NCBI GenBank assembly: GCA_014529675.2
Contig: CP076040.1
Location: 4,739,501 to 4,803,500 of the forward strand
Source of the DNA: Opitutia bacterium ISCC 52
GTDB lineage: Bacteria > Verrucomicrobiota > Verrucomicrobiia > Opitutales > UBA2995
Direction of reading: 5' to 3'
Length of the DNA: 64,000 nt
Shown here: positions 42,897-52,020 of the stretch, one piece after another
Position numbering within the stretch: the first letter of the stretch is position 1
How the letters are laid out: each line of letters starts with the position of its first letter
Notes under the pieces: model-generated
Databases searched by the model: none
What the model was told of the DNA's origin: nothing
The model's input: only the letters and a program-made list of their open reading frames with translations
Position numbers and translations under genes: made by a program

Positions 42897-44054
42897 TTAT
42901 GTCTCCAGATTTTTAACTGTGCGGGAAAGGTTTTTGGGTCCCATAATTAAGGCCTCCTCTAACGGAAGCTTTCGAGGAGAAATTTCAATCAGATCGATGG
43001 GATTGGAAAAGAAGCTTTTATCTACTTCAATACGGCCGGCCATGATGGTGACTCGTTTGCCTTCAGTAAGTGCAGTTTGGGCAAGTGTCCCTGGCCCTTT
43101 GCCTTGGAGAGAGCTTGCATCGAATTTGCCCTCGCCGGTAATAAGCCAGTCGCAGGCTGAGATTTTATCTGGTAGGTTGAGCCATTGGGCTACGAGGTCG
43201 AAACCTGGGAGAAGTTCCACTTCACAAGCTGTGCTGAGGCCGAAGGTGATGCCGCCGGCAGCTCCGCTACCGGGTACTTCGGTGAGGCTCCAGGGTTTGT
43301 CTAAGTAATCACAAAGGAGCCGGGCGATGCGTTGTCCTTCGGCTTCGATGCGAGAGTGATCCTCTTGCTTCAGCCCTTTTTGTGGCCCGAAGATGGCTGC
43401 TGCTCCATTAGGACCGAATACTGGGTTCTCCACGTCACAGGCGATTTTGAAGGGGGGCAGGTTTTTTGGCAGTGAGCCACCGAGATGATCGATTTTATGC
43501 CAGAGCTCGGGGCGAGCCGAGATCAGGCGTTCGCCATTGAGGTCATAGAATTCGAGTCCGAGAGATTCGAGGACTCCGAGCCCAAGGTCGTTGGTTGAAC
43601 TGCCTCCAACACCAAGGAGGATCGTTTCTGCGCCTGCCTCTACTGCTAGTTTGATGAGTTGACCGGTTCCGAAGGAGCTTGTTTTCCAACAATCTCGTTT
43701 ATCGATTGGCAACTCTTGTAGTCCAGTTGCTTGTGCCATTTCAATGATGGCGACTTTACTTTGGTCGTTGAGCTTCCAATCGGTTCGGGTCTCTTGGCTC
43801 AATTGTTCTCCTGCTACCCAACCCAAATTAGCTTCGATAGGGTTTAGGATCGAACCTGGTACGGTGTGATTTTCTAGTGCCCCCTTGAGTGAGTTAGTCA
43901 GGATTTCACAAAACCCTTCACCGCCATCTGCAAGGGCCACTGTATCAATGATCCAATTGGGATGTGTTTTCGACAGTGCAGATTCAACGATTTGCCCGGC
44001 CTCATGAGCTTCCATGGAGTCCTTAAATTTATCGAAGCAGATCAGGACGTTCAT
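42897..44054 (-). CDS. glxK: Glycerate kinase (GlxK/GarK type)
   Basis: Phosphorylates D-glycerate, feeding it into lower glycolysis. It has 385 residues. Family signatures are ICFDKFKDSMEAHEAG (usually APDSFKGSLSA), ALADGGEGFCEIL (41-53), SSFGTGQLIKLAVEAGAETILLGVGGSSTNDLGLGVLESLG and NPVFGPNGAAAIFGPQKG. PGSGAAGGITFGL and DWLITGEGKFDASSLQGKGP complete the set. It lies 21 bases after gcvP, so the two form an operon. That pairing links glycine breakdown (with serine hydroxymethyltransferase and serine-glyoxylate steps elsewhere) to glycerate entry. Confidence 0.93.
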   Translation of the reverse strand: MNVLICFDKFKDSMEAHEAGQIVESALSKTHPNWIIDTVALADGGEGFCEILTNSLKGALENHTVPGSILNPIEANLGWVAGEQLSQETRTDWKLNDQSKVAIIEMAQATGLQELPIDKRDCWKTSSFGTGQLIKLAVEAGAETILLGVGGSSTNDLGLGVLESLGLEFYDLNGERLISARPELWHKIDHLGGSLPKNLPPFKIACDVENPVFGPNGAAAIFGPQKGLKQEDHSRIEAEGQRIARLLCDYLDKPWSLTEVPGSGAAGGITFGLSTACEVELLPGFDLVAQWLNLPDKISACDWLITGEGKFDASSLQGKGPGTLAQTALTEGKRVTIMAGRIEVDKSFFSNPIDLIEISPRKLPLEEALIMGPKNLSRTVKNLET

Positions 44055-44075
44055 GGAGTAAGAGTCTAGTTGAGA

Positions 44076-47000
44076 TTAGGCGTGAGCGACGAGCTTTTGA
44101 TAAATCTCATCCACCGTGCTTGCTTGAAGTTCTTTGGCGGCGATACGGTTTTGTGGCGGCTCAGGGAGCTCTTGTAGTGATTCGTTGAGCTGGAGTTGTC
44201 GATTTGCAGTTACTTCATCGACTCGATTGATGGGCGTAAAGATGGGAACCTTGGCTAACAATTGAGGTGTCTCTCGAATGATTTTCCGAATAGCTAGCAC
44301 CGCTTCCGTGAAACGATCCAGCTCAGCTTTACTATAACTCTCTGTGGGCTCGAACATGAGACCGTATACTTCAGGGAAGGCCACCGTTGGCGCATGGAAA
44401 CCAAAGTCCAGGAAAAGTTTCCCAATGCGTGGTATGGCAACTGCTTTGGAAATGCCAGCTTCTTCCAACGCCTCGAAATCTGCGTCATCGAGGGTCAGGA
44501 TAAATTCATGCATGCGCGGAATATCTTGGGCGTCTTTTGGCAGGGCAGGGAAGTGCTCACCCAGAGTTTTGAATAAGTACTGGGACGACAACACCGCTAC
44601 GGCAGACATTTGCTTGATCCCAGTTCCACCCAACCGAAGCAGGTAAGTGAAGCATCGAATCTTGTGGGCAAAGTTACCCCAATGGCGATGGAATGAACCG
44701 ATCGATTTGGTTGCTTTAACTGGCAGGTATTGTTCGCTCTGTTTTTCAATTTGGAACCCAGGCAGGAAGTCTACGAGCTTGTCGCTAACGGCTACGATGG
44801 CATCTCCCGGGCCGCCTCCACCATGTGGAATGGTCCAGGTTTTGTGTAAGTTGTTGTGAACCGCGTCTACACCCAGAGCATTTAGGTCGACCCAACCGGC
44901 TATCGCATTCATGTTGGCGCCGTCCATATAAACAAGGCCGCCGGCTTCGTGAATGAGATCGGCCATCTCCTTGAATCTACTCTCAAAGATGCCGCCTGTG
45001 TTAGGATTGGTGACCATGATTCCAGCAACGTGCTTGCCTTGAGTCGCCAGAATCTCCTTCAAGCTTTCCATGTCGATTTGACCGGTGGGATCCGCTTCCA
45101 GATAAACGATACCGGTCTTCCGTCCATTGACGACTTTGTTCTGATAGCCAGCCGTAGTAGCCGTGGCAAAGTTGGTGCCGTGGGCACTGCGCGGAATAAT
45201 AACCGCATCGCGCTCCGAATCTCCTCGGTCTGTATGGTAAGCTTGAAACAGTTTGATGCCTACCAGCTCTCCTTGTGCCCCCGCAACGGGCTGCGTTGTA
45301 ACTCCGGCAAGCCCGGTGATTGCTTTGAACCATTCCTGTGTTTCGAAAAGCAGCCGCAGGTTGCCCTGGACATCTTCGGATGGTGCTTGCGGATGCGAGT
45401 CTGCGAATCCGGGTAGTCCTGCTGCCCAATCATTGATGTATGGGTTGTACTTCATCGTGCAAGACCCAAGAGGGTAGCAAGTATCGTCTGGGCTCACATT
45501 CAACTCACCTAGTTTGTCGTAATAAGCTTTTAACTCTTCGAGTGAAACCTTCGGCAGAGTGAGGTGGCTTGATCGTGTTTGATCGTGGGCAAGTTCTGGG
45601 GCTGAAATTGCTTCTGCGGATTCACCCGGAAATTGTTCTTCGAAGAACGTAACCAATTGTTCGATATCTTCTGTGGATTGCCGGTCATTGAAGGATAGTT
45701 TCAGGAGATGTTTTTCTTCTCCCACACGGTTGGAAACATCTACGCCGATATGTAGGTCTGACGCGATGCCTTTGGTAATCAATTCGGATACCGGTACCGG
45801 TATTTCCACTACGAACTCGTTGAAGAATGCTTGGTTTGAGAAGGGAAATGACAGGGCATTGATTCTGGTTAGCTTCTGGAAAGCTTGGACGGCATTGGAT
45901 CGTGCTTTGGAACAGGCTTGAGTCATTCCGGCGTCACCACGCTGAAGAACAGCGGCTCCAACGATCGTGGCAATATAGGCCTGGTTGGAGCAGATGTTTG
46001 AAGTAGCTTTCTCTTTTCTGATATGTTGCTCGCGTGTGGACAAGACCATCACTCGGCATTCCTGACCATTGATGTCGACCGCTTTCCCAACATAGCGTCC
46101 CGGTGATTGGCGAATATCGTTCTTGGCCGAGTCGTTTAATCGCACACCGAACAGACCTAACCCAGGTCCGCCGAAGTTTGCTCCCAGGCCGAGGTGTTGT
46201 CCTTCGCCAACAATCATGTCTACACCGTTGTCTCCAAAATCGACCGGTCGTTTCAGGCCTCCATAGGCGAGTAACATTGGATCTATGACTGCGATACTTT
46301 TAACACCGATTTCCCTGATGCAGTTTGTAAGCGTATCTACATCTTCGATAAGTCCATGGTGATTTACATGTGGGAAAATCACGCCGGCTAGCCGTGATCC
46401 TAGCTCTTCTGTTTTTTCAGAGATCACATTCGGTGAAGTGAGGCCCGTCTCACTATCGAGGGGTATCCACTCGATCTGAATGTCGGTATCTTGAATGAGC
46501 GTTTCTATGACTTCTCGATCTCCAGGATAAATACCATCTGAAATAATCACGGTATCGGATTTACGAGCCATGCGAAGAGCAGCGCAGGTAGCTTCAAATA
46601 TAGCAGTCGACCGGTCGTATAGAGATGAGTTTACGGCTTCGAACCCGGTCAGCTCTGTCATACAGCACTGGTAAATCCAGTGGGTTAGGAGTGTTCCTTG
46701 GCTTCTCTCAGGCTGGTAGGGAGTATATGAGGTGGTCAGGTTGCGGATGTTGCAAACGTAGGGAACGATATCCGGCACTTCAAATTGAGGTAGGCCATCA
46801 CCGAGGAAGGAGGTGCGAAGTTTATTCTCGCAAGACCAATCAAACAGGGTGTTTTGCAATTCCTCGTAGGATTGAGGTCCGGGAAGATCGAGAGGATTGG
46901 AGAATTTAACGTCGTCAGCAATATGGGAGAACAGATCTCCGACCGACTCAGCGCCGATGGTCCTAAGCATGGCCTCAAGATCTTCTGTAGAGGCTGAGAC

Positions 47001-47078
47001 GTAATATTCCTTCAGTTCTCTTGGTAGGGCTTCAGGGTTGTAGCCCAAGGAAGGGCGGGAATCGGATTGAGGTGCCAT
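44076..47078 (-). CDS. gcvP: Glycine dehydrogenase (decarboxylating), single-chain P-protein
   Basis: PLP-dependent enzyme that decarboxylates glycine and loads the aminomethyl group on GcvH. The start is the ATG at 47078 (1000 residues); an in-frame TTG at 47114 adds 12 unlikely residues. It joins a GcvPA-like half (about 1-490; SLYDRSTAIFEA, FPHVNHHGLIED, GGPGLGLFGVR) to a GcvPB-like half (about 510-1000). The second half carries YPLGSCTMKYNP and the PLP lysine K746 in NNLHKTWTIPHGGGGPG. Homologues can be single-chain or split; this is the PA-PB fused form. Its partners gcvT and gcvH are at the left end of the window on the other strand. Glycerate kinase follows in the same operon. Confidence 0.95.
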   Translation of the reverse strand: MAPQSDSRPSLGYNPEALPRELKEYYVSASTEDLEAMLRTIGAESVGDLFSHIADDVKFSNPLDLPGPQSYEELQNTLFDWSCENKLRTSFLGDGLPQFEVPDIVPYVCNIRNLTTSYTPYQPERSQGTLLTHWIYQCCMTELTGFEAVNSSLYDRSTAIFEATCAALRMARKSDTVIISDGIYPGDREVIETLIQDTDIQIEWIPLDSETGLTSPNVISEKTEELGSRLAGVIFPHVNHHGLIEDVDTLTNCIREIGVKSIAVIDPMLLAYGGLKRPVDFGDNGVDMIVGEGQHLGLGANFGGPGLGLFGVRLNDSAKNDIRQSPGRYVGKAVDINGQECRVMVLSTREQHIRKEKATSNICSNQAYIATIVGAAVLQRGDAGMTQACSKARSNAVQAFQKLTRINALSFPFSNQAFFNEFVVEIPVPVSELITKGIASDLHIGVDVSNRVGEEKHLLKLSFNDRQSTEDIEQLVTFFEEQFPGESAEAISAPELAHDQTRSSHLTLPKVSLEELKAYYDKLGELNVSPDDTCYPLGSCTMKYNPYINDWAAGLPGFADSHPQAPSEDVQGNLRLLFETQEWFKAITGLAGVTTQPVAGAQGELVGIKLFQAYHTDRGDSERDAVIIPRSAHGTNFATATTAGYQNKVVNGRKTGIVYLEADPTGQIDMESLKEILATQGKHVAGIMVTNPNTGGIFESRFKEMADLIHEAGGLVYMDGANMNAIAGWVDLNALGVDAVHNNLHKTWTIPHGGGGPGDAIVAVSDKLVDFLPGFQIEKQSEQYLPVKATKSIGSFHRHWGNFAHKIRCFTYLLRLGGTGIKQMSAVAVLSSQYLFKTLGEHFPALPKDAQDIPRMHEFILTLDDADFEALEEAGISKAVAIPRIGKLFLDFGFHAPTVAFPEVYGLMFEPTESYSKAELDRFTEAVLAIRKIIRETPQLLAKVPIFTPINRVDEVTANRQLQLNESLQELPEPPQNRIAAKELQASTVDEIYQKLVAHA

Positions 47079-47171
47079 TGTTGTGAAGGGAAAGAACCTT
47101 TGGTGAAAATGCAAAATAGAAATAACCTTGTTTAAGGTTAAGGTTGTGAATGATGTGGTTTTGTACCGCTT

Positions 47172-47825
47172 ATGACTAAAAAAGAACGCTCAGAGTACGT
47201 AGTCCAATACCTCGAGAATCTTTATCCTGAGACCCCAGTGCCTTTGGATCACAAGGATGCTTACACGTTGCTGGTAGCCGTCTTGCTCTCGGCCCAATGC
47301 ACGGACGTTCGCGTCAATCAAGTGACACCGGCCTTGTTCAAGTTGGCTGACAATCCCGTCGACATGGCGAAGAAGCGGGTGGAGACGATCAGGAATATCA
47401 TCAAGCCCTGTGGCTTATCGCCTCGAAAGTCCGCCGCTATCTCCGAGTTGTCCAAGATTCTTAATCGAGAACATGGAAGTGAGGTGCCTGCAGATATGGA
47501 GGCTCTTGAAGCATTACCAGGAGTCGGTCACAAAACGGCTTCCGTGGTGATGTCGCAGGCCTTTGGTGTCGCGGCTTTTCCCGTCGACACACACATCCAC
47601 CGGCTTGCCCAGAGGTGGAAACTTACTTCAGGCAAGAATGTGGTGCAGACAGAAAAGGATTTGAAGCGACTGTTTCCTAAGGAGCTTTGGAACAAGTTGC
47701 ATCTACAAATTATTTTTTATGGTCGCGAGTATTGTTCCGCGCGTGGTTGTGATGGGAGAGATTGCCCTCTCTGCAAAGAGCTATTCCCAAATCGTAAGTC
47801 CGCAGTGGTTGCTCAGAAGGCCTGA
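47172..47825 (+). CDS. nth: Endonuclease III-like DNA glycosylase/AP lyase
   Basis: Removes oxidised pyrimidines and nicks abasic sites. The helix-hairpin-helix is LEALPGVGHKTASVVMSQAF with catalytic K121. The catalytic Asp is D139 in PVDTHIHRLAQR. The 217 residues fit. The C-terminal iron-sulfur loop differs from the family: the four cysteines are C188, C193, C198 and C201, a spacing of x4-x4-x2 instead of x6-x2-x5. A cluster may still form, or it may be altered. It is a single gene, convergent with and 6 bases from the SNase-like gene. It is divergent from gcvP, with about 90 bases between. Confidence 0.93.
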   Translation: MTKKERSEYVVQYLENLYPETPVPLDHKDAYTLLVAVLLSAQCTDVRVNQVTPALFKLADNPVDMAKKRVETIRNIIKPCGLSPRKSAAISELSKILNREHGSEVPADMEALEALPGVGHKTASVVMSQAFGVAAFPVDTHIHRLAQRWKLTSGKNVVQTEKDLKRLFPKELWNKLHLQIIFYGREYCSARGCDGRDCPLCKELFPNRKSAVVAQKA

Positions 47826-47831
47826 CAGTTG

Positions 47832-48380
47832 TTAGTTGGGTGCTGTGTTACGAGCTACTGTTTCCCAGGGTGGAGTCGGTGTTTCAAGTGACCATAGGCC
47901 GCGCTTTTCTTCGATCGCTGATTCGTTGAGTTCCCTGTAATAAGGATTGTGATTTGAATCAGGTTCGTAAAACCAAGCCCATCCAGCTTTCATCAACTGT
48001 TCATTCACGCTGAGGTTGTCTTTCGTATAAACCTCACCAATTACGAGGCCTGCGTCATTCCGTCGAAATTCTAGAAGGCGTACGGGCTGGTCCTTGATAA
48101 GTTCTTGGACATGAGCCAATGCCTCACGACCACCTGGGAGATTTTGGGAAGGCGAGTCGATCGCATTGAGCTGAACCGTTACGGTCTCTCCTGAAAGCTT
48201 AACGACAAACTGGTCGGCTTCGATCCATTCCTCAACGGTCCCAAGCTCACCCGCTGTGTTTATCAATCGCTTGATGATGCCCTCTCCTCCGGACTTTACA
48301 CTTCGGAAATGAAGAAAGAACATGATGCCTAAGCAGCTGATAGCAAAACCGACGGCAAAAATGAGTACGCGTTCTTTCAT
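47832..48380 (-). CDS. Membrane-anchored SNase-like (thermonuclease-fold) protein lacking catalytic residues
   Basis: 182 residues with one N-terminal membrane helix (VLIFAVGFAISCLGIMFFLHF, 5-25). The rest fits a staphylococcal nuclease OB-fold: VTVQLNAIDSPSQN, then LLEFRRNDAGLVIGEVYTKD, then NLSVNEQLMKAGWAWFY and EKRGLWSL. In active enzymes the three catalytic places are Arg in VRL, Glu in DAPE and Arg in RYGR. Here they are Q70, S78 and L112. The protein is therefore probably a binding domain or structural protein, not a nuclease. Alignment is by eye. It is convergent with nth. Confidence 0.75.
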   Translation of the reverse strand: MKERVLIFAVGFAISCLGIMFFLHFRSVKSGGEGIIKRLINTAGELGTVEEWIEADQFVVKLSGETVTVQLNAIDSPSQNLPGGREALAHVQELIKDQPVRLLEFRRNDAGLVIGEVYTKDNLSVNEQLMKAGWAWFYEPDSNHNPYYRELNESAIEEKRGLWSLETPTPPWETVARNTAPN

Positions 48381-48472
48381 ATATTAATTTGGAATTCGAA
48401 GGGTGTGATTCATTTCAAGTGTTGTGTTTTCAGTAAAGGAACTTTTTTAATGAAAGAGATCTCCAACTAACT

Positions 48473-48700
48473 ATGGGCACCCCATTTATTCCTTCGTTAA
48501 AACAAATTTCGGAAGCTTCAAGCAAGTTGCCAATTCCTGATTTATGGCCAGATGACAGCTATGTGATACCCATTGCAAATAGTCATGTGACGCAGGACTT
48601 GAAATTTAGCAAACAAGCGTTCAAAAATTCAGAAAGTGAACTTTGCTACCACTGGGTCTACGAAGGAAAAGTGACCGTCGAGACCCAGACCGCTTCTTAA
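48473..48700 (+). CDS. Small hypothetical protein
   Basis: 75 residues with no family I recognise. It is soluble, with Pro- and aromatic-containing segments (IPDLWPDDSYVIPIANSHV) and a C-terminal beta-like stretch ELCYHWVYEGKVTVETQ. An AAAGAGA about 13 bases before the ATG could be a weak ribosome-binding site. It ends 7 bases before the lipoprotein gene, which supports it as a real first gene of a two-gene unit. Codon use looks ordinary. It is divergent from the SNase-like gene. Confidence 0.5.
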   Translation: MGTPFIPSLKQISEASSKLPIPDLWPDDSYVIPIANSHVTQDLKFSKQAFKNSESELCYHWVYEGKVTVETQTAS

Positions 48701-48707
48701 CAACTCC

Positions 48708-49187
48708 ATGACTCCAACGAAATTCTATTGTCTGCTTTATACCTTCGTAGTTCTGCTCTATTCCGGTTGCTCTTCTACGAGTTCGCAGCAGGTAGCCAAC
48801 GAGCCAGATCCAGCTCCTCTGATGGTTGCTGGTCCGGAATCTACACCAGAGGTAGTTCCTGAGCCGGAGCCAGAAGTTGAGGAAGTGGTTGCTCCCGAAC
48901 CAGCGTCCCCCGTTGTGGAAACTCCCGTCATAGTGGCTCCGCCCGAGCCAGAGGTTTCCGAGCCAGACACGATTACGATTCTAGGCTTCATAAAATACGT
49001 GGAGCTTGAAGGCGGATTTTTTGGAATTATGACCGAAGATGGAACCAAGTACTTTCCCGAGTATTTGGAGCAGGGCTTCAAACAAGATGGTCTTGGCGTC
49101 CGAGTTCAGGCGAAGCCACAGGAGCAAATCCTCGGAATTCAAATGTGGGGAAATCCGATTGAGATCATCAAAATCGAGGCGAATTAA
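48708..49187 (+). CDS. Lipoprotein with Pro/Glu-rich linker
   Basis: 159 residues. The signal peptide ends in the lipobox LYSGC (C21 acylated). It is followed by a Ser/Gln tether and a linker of about 50 residues rich in Pro, Glu and Val (EPEPEVEEVVAPEPA type). A small C-terminal beta domain (about 88-159) reads TITILGFIKYVELEGGFFGI then MTEDGTKYFPEYLEQGF. The extended linker suggests it reaches across the periplasm. The C-terminal domain resembles small OB-like domains described in other lipoproteins, but I cannot name it. A weak hairpin (AAGGG/CCCTT, 49192-49210) follows. Confidence 0.75.
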   Translation: MTPTKFYCLLYTFVVLLYSGCSSTSSQQVANEPDPAPLMVAGPESTPEVVPEPEPEVEEVVAPEPASPVVETPVIVAPPEPEVSEPDTITILGFIKYVELEGGFFGIMTEDGTKYFPEYLEQGFKQDGLGVRVQAKPQEQILGIQMWGNPIEIIKIEAN

Positions 49188-49218
49188 TTAAAAAGGGACA
49201 TAAAGGCCCTTGTTTGGC

Positions 49219-49234
49219 GAGGATAAATATCCTC
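49219..49234. repeat. Perfect 7-bp inverted repeat upstream of clpB
   Basis: GAGGATAAATATCCTC has two 7-bp arms around AA. It lies about 180 bases before the clpB ATG and 30 bases past the lipoprotein stop. It could be an operator for a stress regulator or part of a hairpin at the end of the lipoprotein transcript. It does not match CIRCE or the sigma-32 promoter consensus. The rest of 49188-49414 shows nothing else I can name. Confidence 0.4.
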
Positions 49235-49414
49235 CCAAAAGAAGGGTCATAGTGGCGCTATTGTGATGCCTATCCCGGATTCTGACTCAATGTTGGATCC
49301 ACTCATCGTGGAATATTAATCTCGTAAGGCGTTGTGGAATAATGGCTAGGGGCCTAATGGAAAAGGAATAAGCTCTTCAGCCTATTCGGTATGATTCATG
49401 CAATTTGAGTAGTT

Positions 49415-52018
49415 ATGAATACTCAAAAGTTTACCGAAATGTCCTTACGTGCCATTCAGGACGCTCAGCAATATGCCCTGCAAGCTGGGAATCCTGAAGT
49501 GGATGCGTATCATCTTTTAAAAGCCCTGGTCGAGCAGGAGCATGGAATTGTGCCTGAGCTGCTTAGCAAAATGAGTCTGTCTGCTTCGGCCCTTTCTTTG
49601 GCCCTGGATCGGGAGCTTGAGAAGCTTCCGAAAACATCTGGAAGTGTTGATACAAGTAAAGTTTATATGACCCAGGCCTTGAATCAGGTGTTTGCAGAAG
49701 CGGAAAAGGCGGCTGATCACTTAAAGGATGAGTTTGTCAGTGTAGAGCATTTGTTCCTTGGTTTGATTGAAGTGAATCAACCGGATGGCATGGCTTCTCT
49801 TTTCAGGAGCTTTGCGATTGAGAAAAAAGCCGTGCTCGAAGCATTGAGTGGAATTCGTGGAAGCCAGCGGGTAACGAATCCCAATCCTGAGAATACATAC
49901 AATGTCTTAGAAAAGTATGGAGTGGATCTAGTTGAACTTGCTCGCTCAAACAAAATTGACCCGGTTATTGGCCGCGATGAAGAGATAAGGAGAGTCATCC
50001 ACATTCTTTCAAGAAAGACCAAAAATAATCCAGTGCTCATTGGAGAACCCGGAGTAGGAAAGACTGCCATTGTGGAAGGCCTCGCTCAGCGGATCGTACG
50101 TGGTGATGTTCCAGAAGGTCTAAAGGATCGCACACTCTTTTCCTTGGATATGGGTGCTCTGATTGCTGGTGCCAAGTATCGTGGTGAATTCGAAGAACGC
50201 TTGAAGGCGGTACTAAAAGAAATCAAGGAAAGTGAAGGAAAGATCCTTCTATTCATTGATGAACTACACACGGTGGTTGGTGCGGGTAAAGTAGATGGTG
50301 CCATGGATGCAGGAAATTTGCTGAAGCCTATGCTCGCTCGCGGAGAGCTCCACTGTATTGGTGCGACGACCTTGGATGAGTACCGAAAGCACATCGAAAA
50401 GGATGCTGCATTGGAACGACGTTTTCAAACCGTTCAAGTGGATCAGCCGACTGTTGAAGAATCGATTTCGATTCTTCGTGGATTGAAAGAACGATTCGAG
50501 CTTCACCATGGTGTGAGGATTCAAGACAACGCTCTGGTCAATGCTGCAGTGTTGTCCCACCGGTATATTTCTGACCGATTTTTACCTGATAAAGCGATCG
50601 ATTTGATGGATGAGGCGTGTGCCACCATTCGAACTGATATCGATAGTTTGCCAGCAGAGCTTGATACCTTGCAGCGGAAAGTCATGCAGCTTGAGATCGA
50701 AGATGCTGCTCTTCGTCAGGAGAAGGACGATGCGAGTAAACGTAGGCTTGACGAGCTCGGGAAGGAGCTTGTGGATCTAAAGGAGCAGACTGAAACGCTA
50801 CGTCGGCAATGGGAGAAAGAAAAGGAAGAGCTGACTAAGGTCCAAAAGATCAGGGAAGAGCTTGAAGAAGCGAAGCAAGCAATGGAGCGTGCTGAGCGCT
50901 CCTACGAATTGAATGAAGTTGCGATCTTGAAACATGGAAAGATTCCTGAACTCGAGGAGGAGCTTGAGCGATTAGAGGCTGCCTCGGTTGATGAGGCCAA
51001 GTTGCTCAAGGAAGAAGTTTCCTCTGAGGAGATTGCGGACATAGTAGCCCGCTGGACGGGCATTCCGGTGACTCGGTTATTGGAAGGGGAGAAGGAAAAG
51101 CTCCTGCAATTGGATCGTGTATTGCATGAACGTGTGATTGGCCAAGATGAGGCTGTGACCGCAGTTGGTGAATCGATCTTGAGAGCTCGCTCAGGGATTA
51201 AAGATCCAAAACGTCCGATTGGCTCGTTCCTATTTCTAGGCCCCACAGGAGTTGGAAAGACGGAGCTCGCTAAAACACTCGCTGAATCTCTGTTTGACAG
51301 CGAAGACAACATCGTTCGCTTGGATATGTCCGAATACATGGTGAAGCACTCGGTCTCAAGAATGATTGGAGCACCTCCTGGTTATGTAGGCTTTGACGAT
51401 GGCGGACAATTGACCGAAGCGGTAAGGCGTAAGCCTTATTCAGTGGTATTGTTTGATGAGATAGAGAAAGCCCATCCGGATGTATTCAATGTGTTGCTAC
51501 AGATACTGGATGACGGAAGGATTACCGATTCGCATGGTCGAACCGTCGACTTTAAGAATACTATTATCATTATGACTTCAAATTTGGGGAGTCATCGATT
51601 GATGGATTCCATGGAAAGCGGTGAAATTTCTGAATCTGTTAGAGAATCCATTCTGGCCGATCTTCGAAAAGCATTTCGTCCCGAGTTTCTTAATCGGATC
51701 GATGACTCTCTTGTTTTCAAACCTTTGCAGCTTGAGGAAATTGAGAAGATTGTCGGATTGCTGCTGAAGGAGCTGATTGAGCGATTGAAAGCCCGTGAGA
51801 TTGAGCTTATTGTGCCGGCTTCAGTGATTGAGTGGATTGCCGAAAAAGGATTCGATCCTGTTTATGGAGCTCGACCTTTGAAGCGGTTTATTCAGAAGCA
51901 CCTTGAAACGGCAATTGCACGGCAGTTGATATCCGGAGAAATTTCTAAAGGCGTGGTGGTAGAAGTAGAATTGGCTGATGACGGATTGGCGGTGAGCACT
52001 CACAGCCAAGCTGCCTGA
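49415..52018 (+). CDS. clpB: ATP-dependent disaggregase ClpB
   Basis: Hexameric AAA+ chaperone that, with DnaK, pulls apart protein aggregates after heat stress. Its 867 residues are the full length. The N-domain with two repeats covers about 1-145. NBD1 has Walker A GEPGVGKT (210-217) and Walker B LLFIDELH. The middle coiled coil runs from about 405 to 530, which sets ClpB apart from ClpA/ClpC. NBD2 has GPTGVGKT (609-616), [11 protein letters not shown] and the arginine-rich sensor region [14 protein letters not shown]. It has no IGF loop, so it does not feed ClpP. It is a single gene whose stop is 2 bases from the convergent permease gene. Confidence 0.97.
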   Translation: MNTQKFTEMSLRAIQDAQQYALQAGNPEVDAYHLLKALVEQEHGIVPELLSKMSLSASALSLALDRELEKLPKTSGSVDTSKVYMTQALNQVFAEAEKAADHLKDEFVSVEHLFLGLIEVNQPDGMASLFRSFAIEKKAVLEALSGIRGSQRVTNPNPENTYNVLEKYGVDLVELARSNKIDPVIGRDEEIRRVIHILSRKTKNNPVLIGEPGVGKTAIVEGLAQRIVRGDVPEGLKDRTLFSLDMGALIAGAKYRGEFEERLKAVLKEIKESEGKILLFIDELHTVVGAGKVDGAMDAGNLLKPMLARGELHCIGATTLDEYRKHIEKDAALERRFQTVQVDQPTVEESISILRGLKERFELHHGVRIQDNALVNAAVLSHRYISDRFLPDKAIDLMDEACATIRTDIDSLPAELDTLQRKVMQLEIEDAALRQEKDDASKRRLDELGKELVDLKEQTETLRRQWEKEKEELTKVQKIREELEEAKQAMERAERSYELNEVAILKHGKIPELEEELERLEAASVDEAKLLKEEVSSEEIADIVARWTGIPVTRLLEGEKEKLLQLDRVLHERVIGQDEAVTAVGESILRARSGIKDPKRPIGSFLFLGPTGVGKTELAKTLAESLFDSEDNIVRLDMSEYMVKHSVSRMIGAPPGYVGFDDGGQLTEAVRRKPYSVVLFDEIEKAHPDVFNVLLQILDDGRITDSHGRTVDFKNTIIIMTSNLGSHRLMDSMESGEISESVRESILADLRKAFRPEFLNRIDDSLVFKPLQLEEIEKIVGLLLKELIERLKAREIELIVPASVIEWIAEKGFDPVYGARPLKRFIQKHLETAIARQLISGEISKGVVVEVELADDGLAVSTHSQAA

Positions 52019-52020
52019 GG

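Noticed and set aside
48890-48965. Repeat-like Pro/Glu codons in the lipoprotein gene
   Set aside because: A normal periplasm-spanning linker, not a DNA repeat with regular units.
49192-49210. AAGGG/CCCTT hairpin as lipoprotein gene terminator
   Set aside because: The 5-bp stem has a long loop and a poor U-tract; too weak to list as a terminator.
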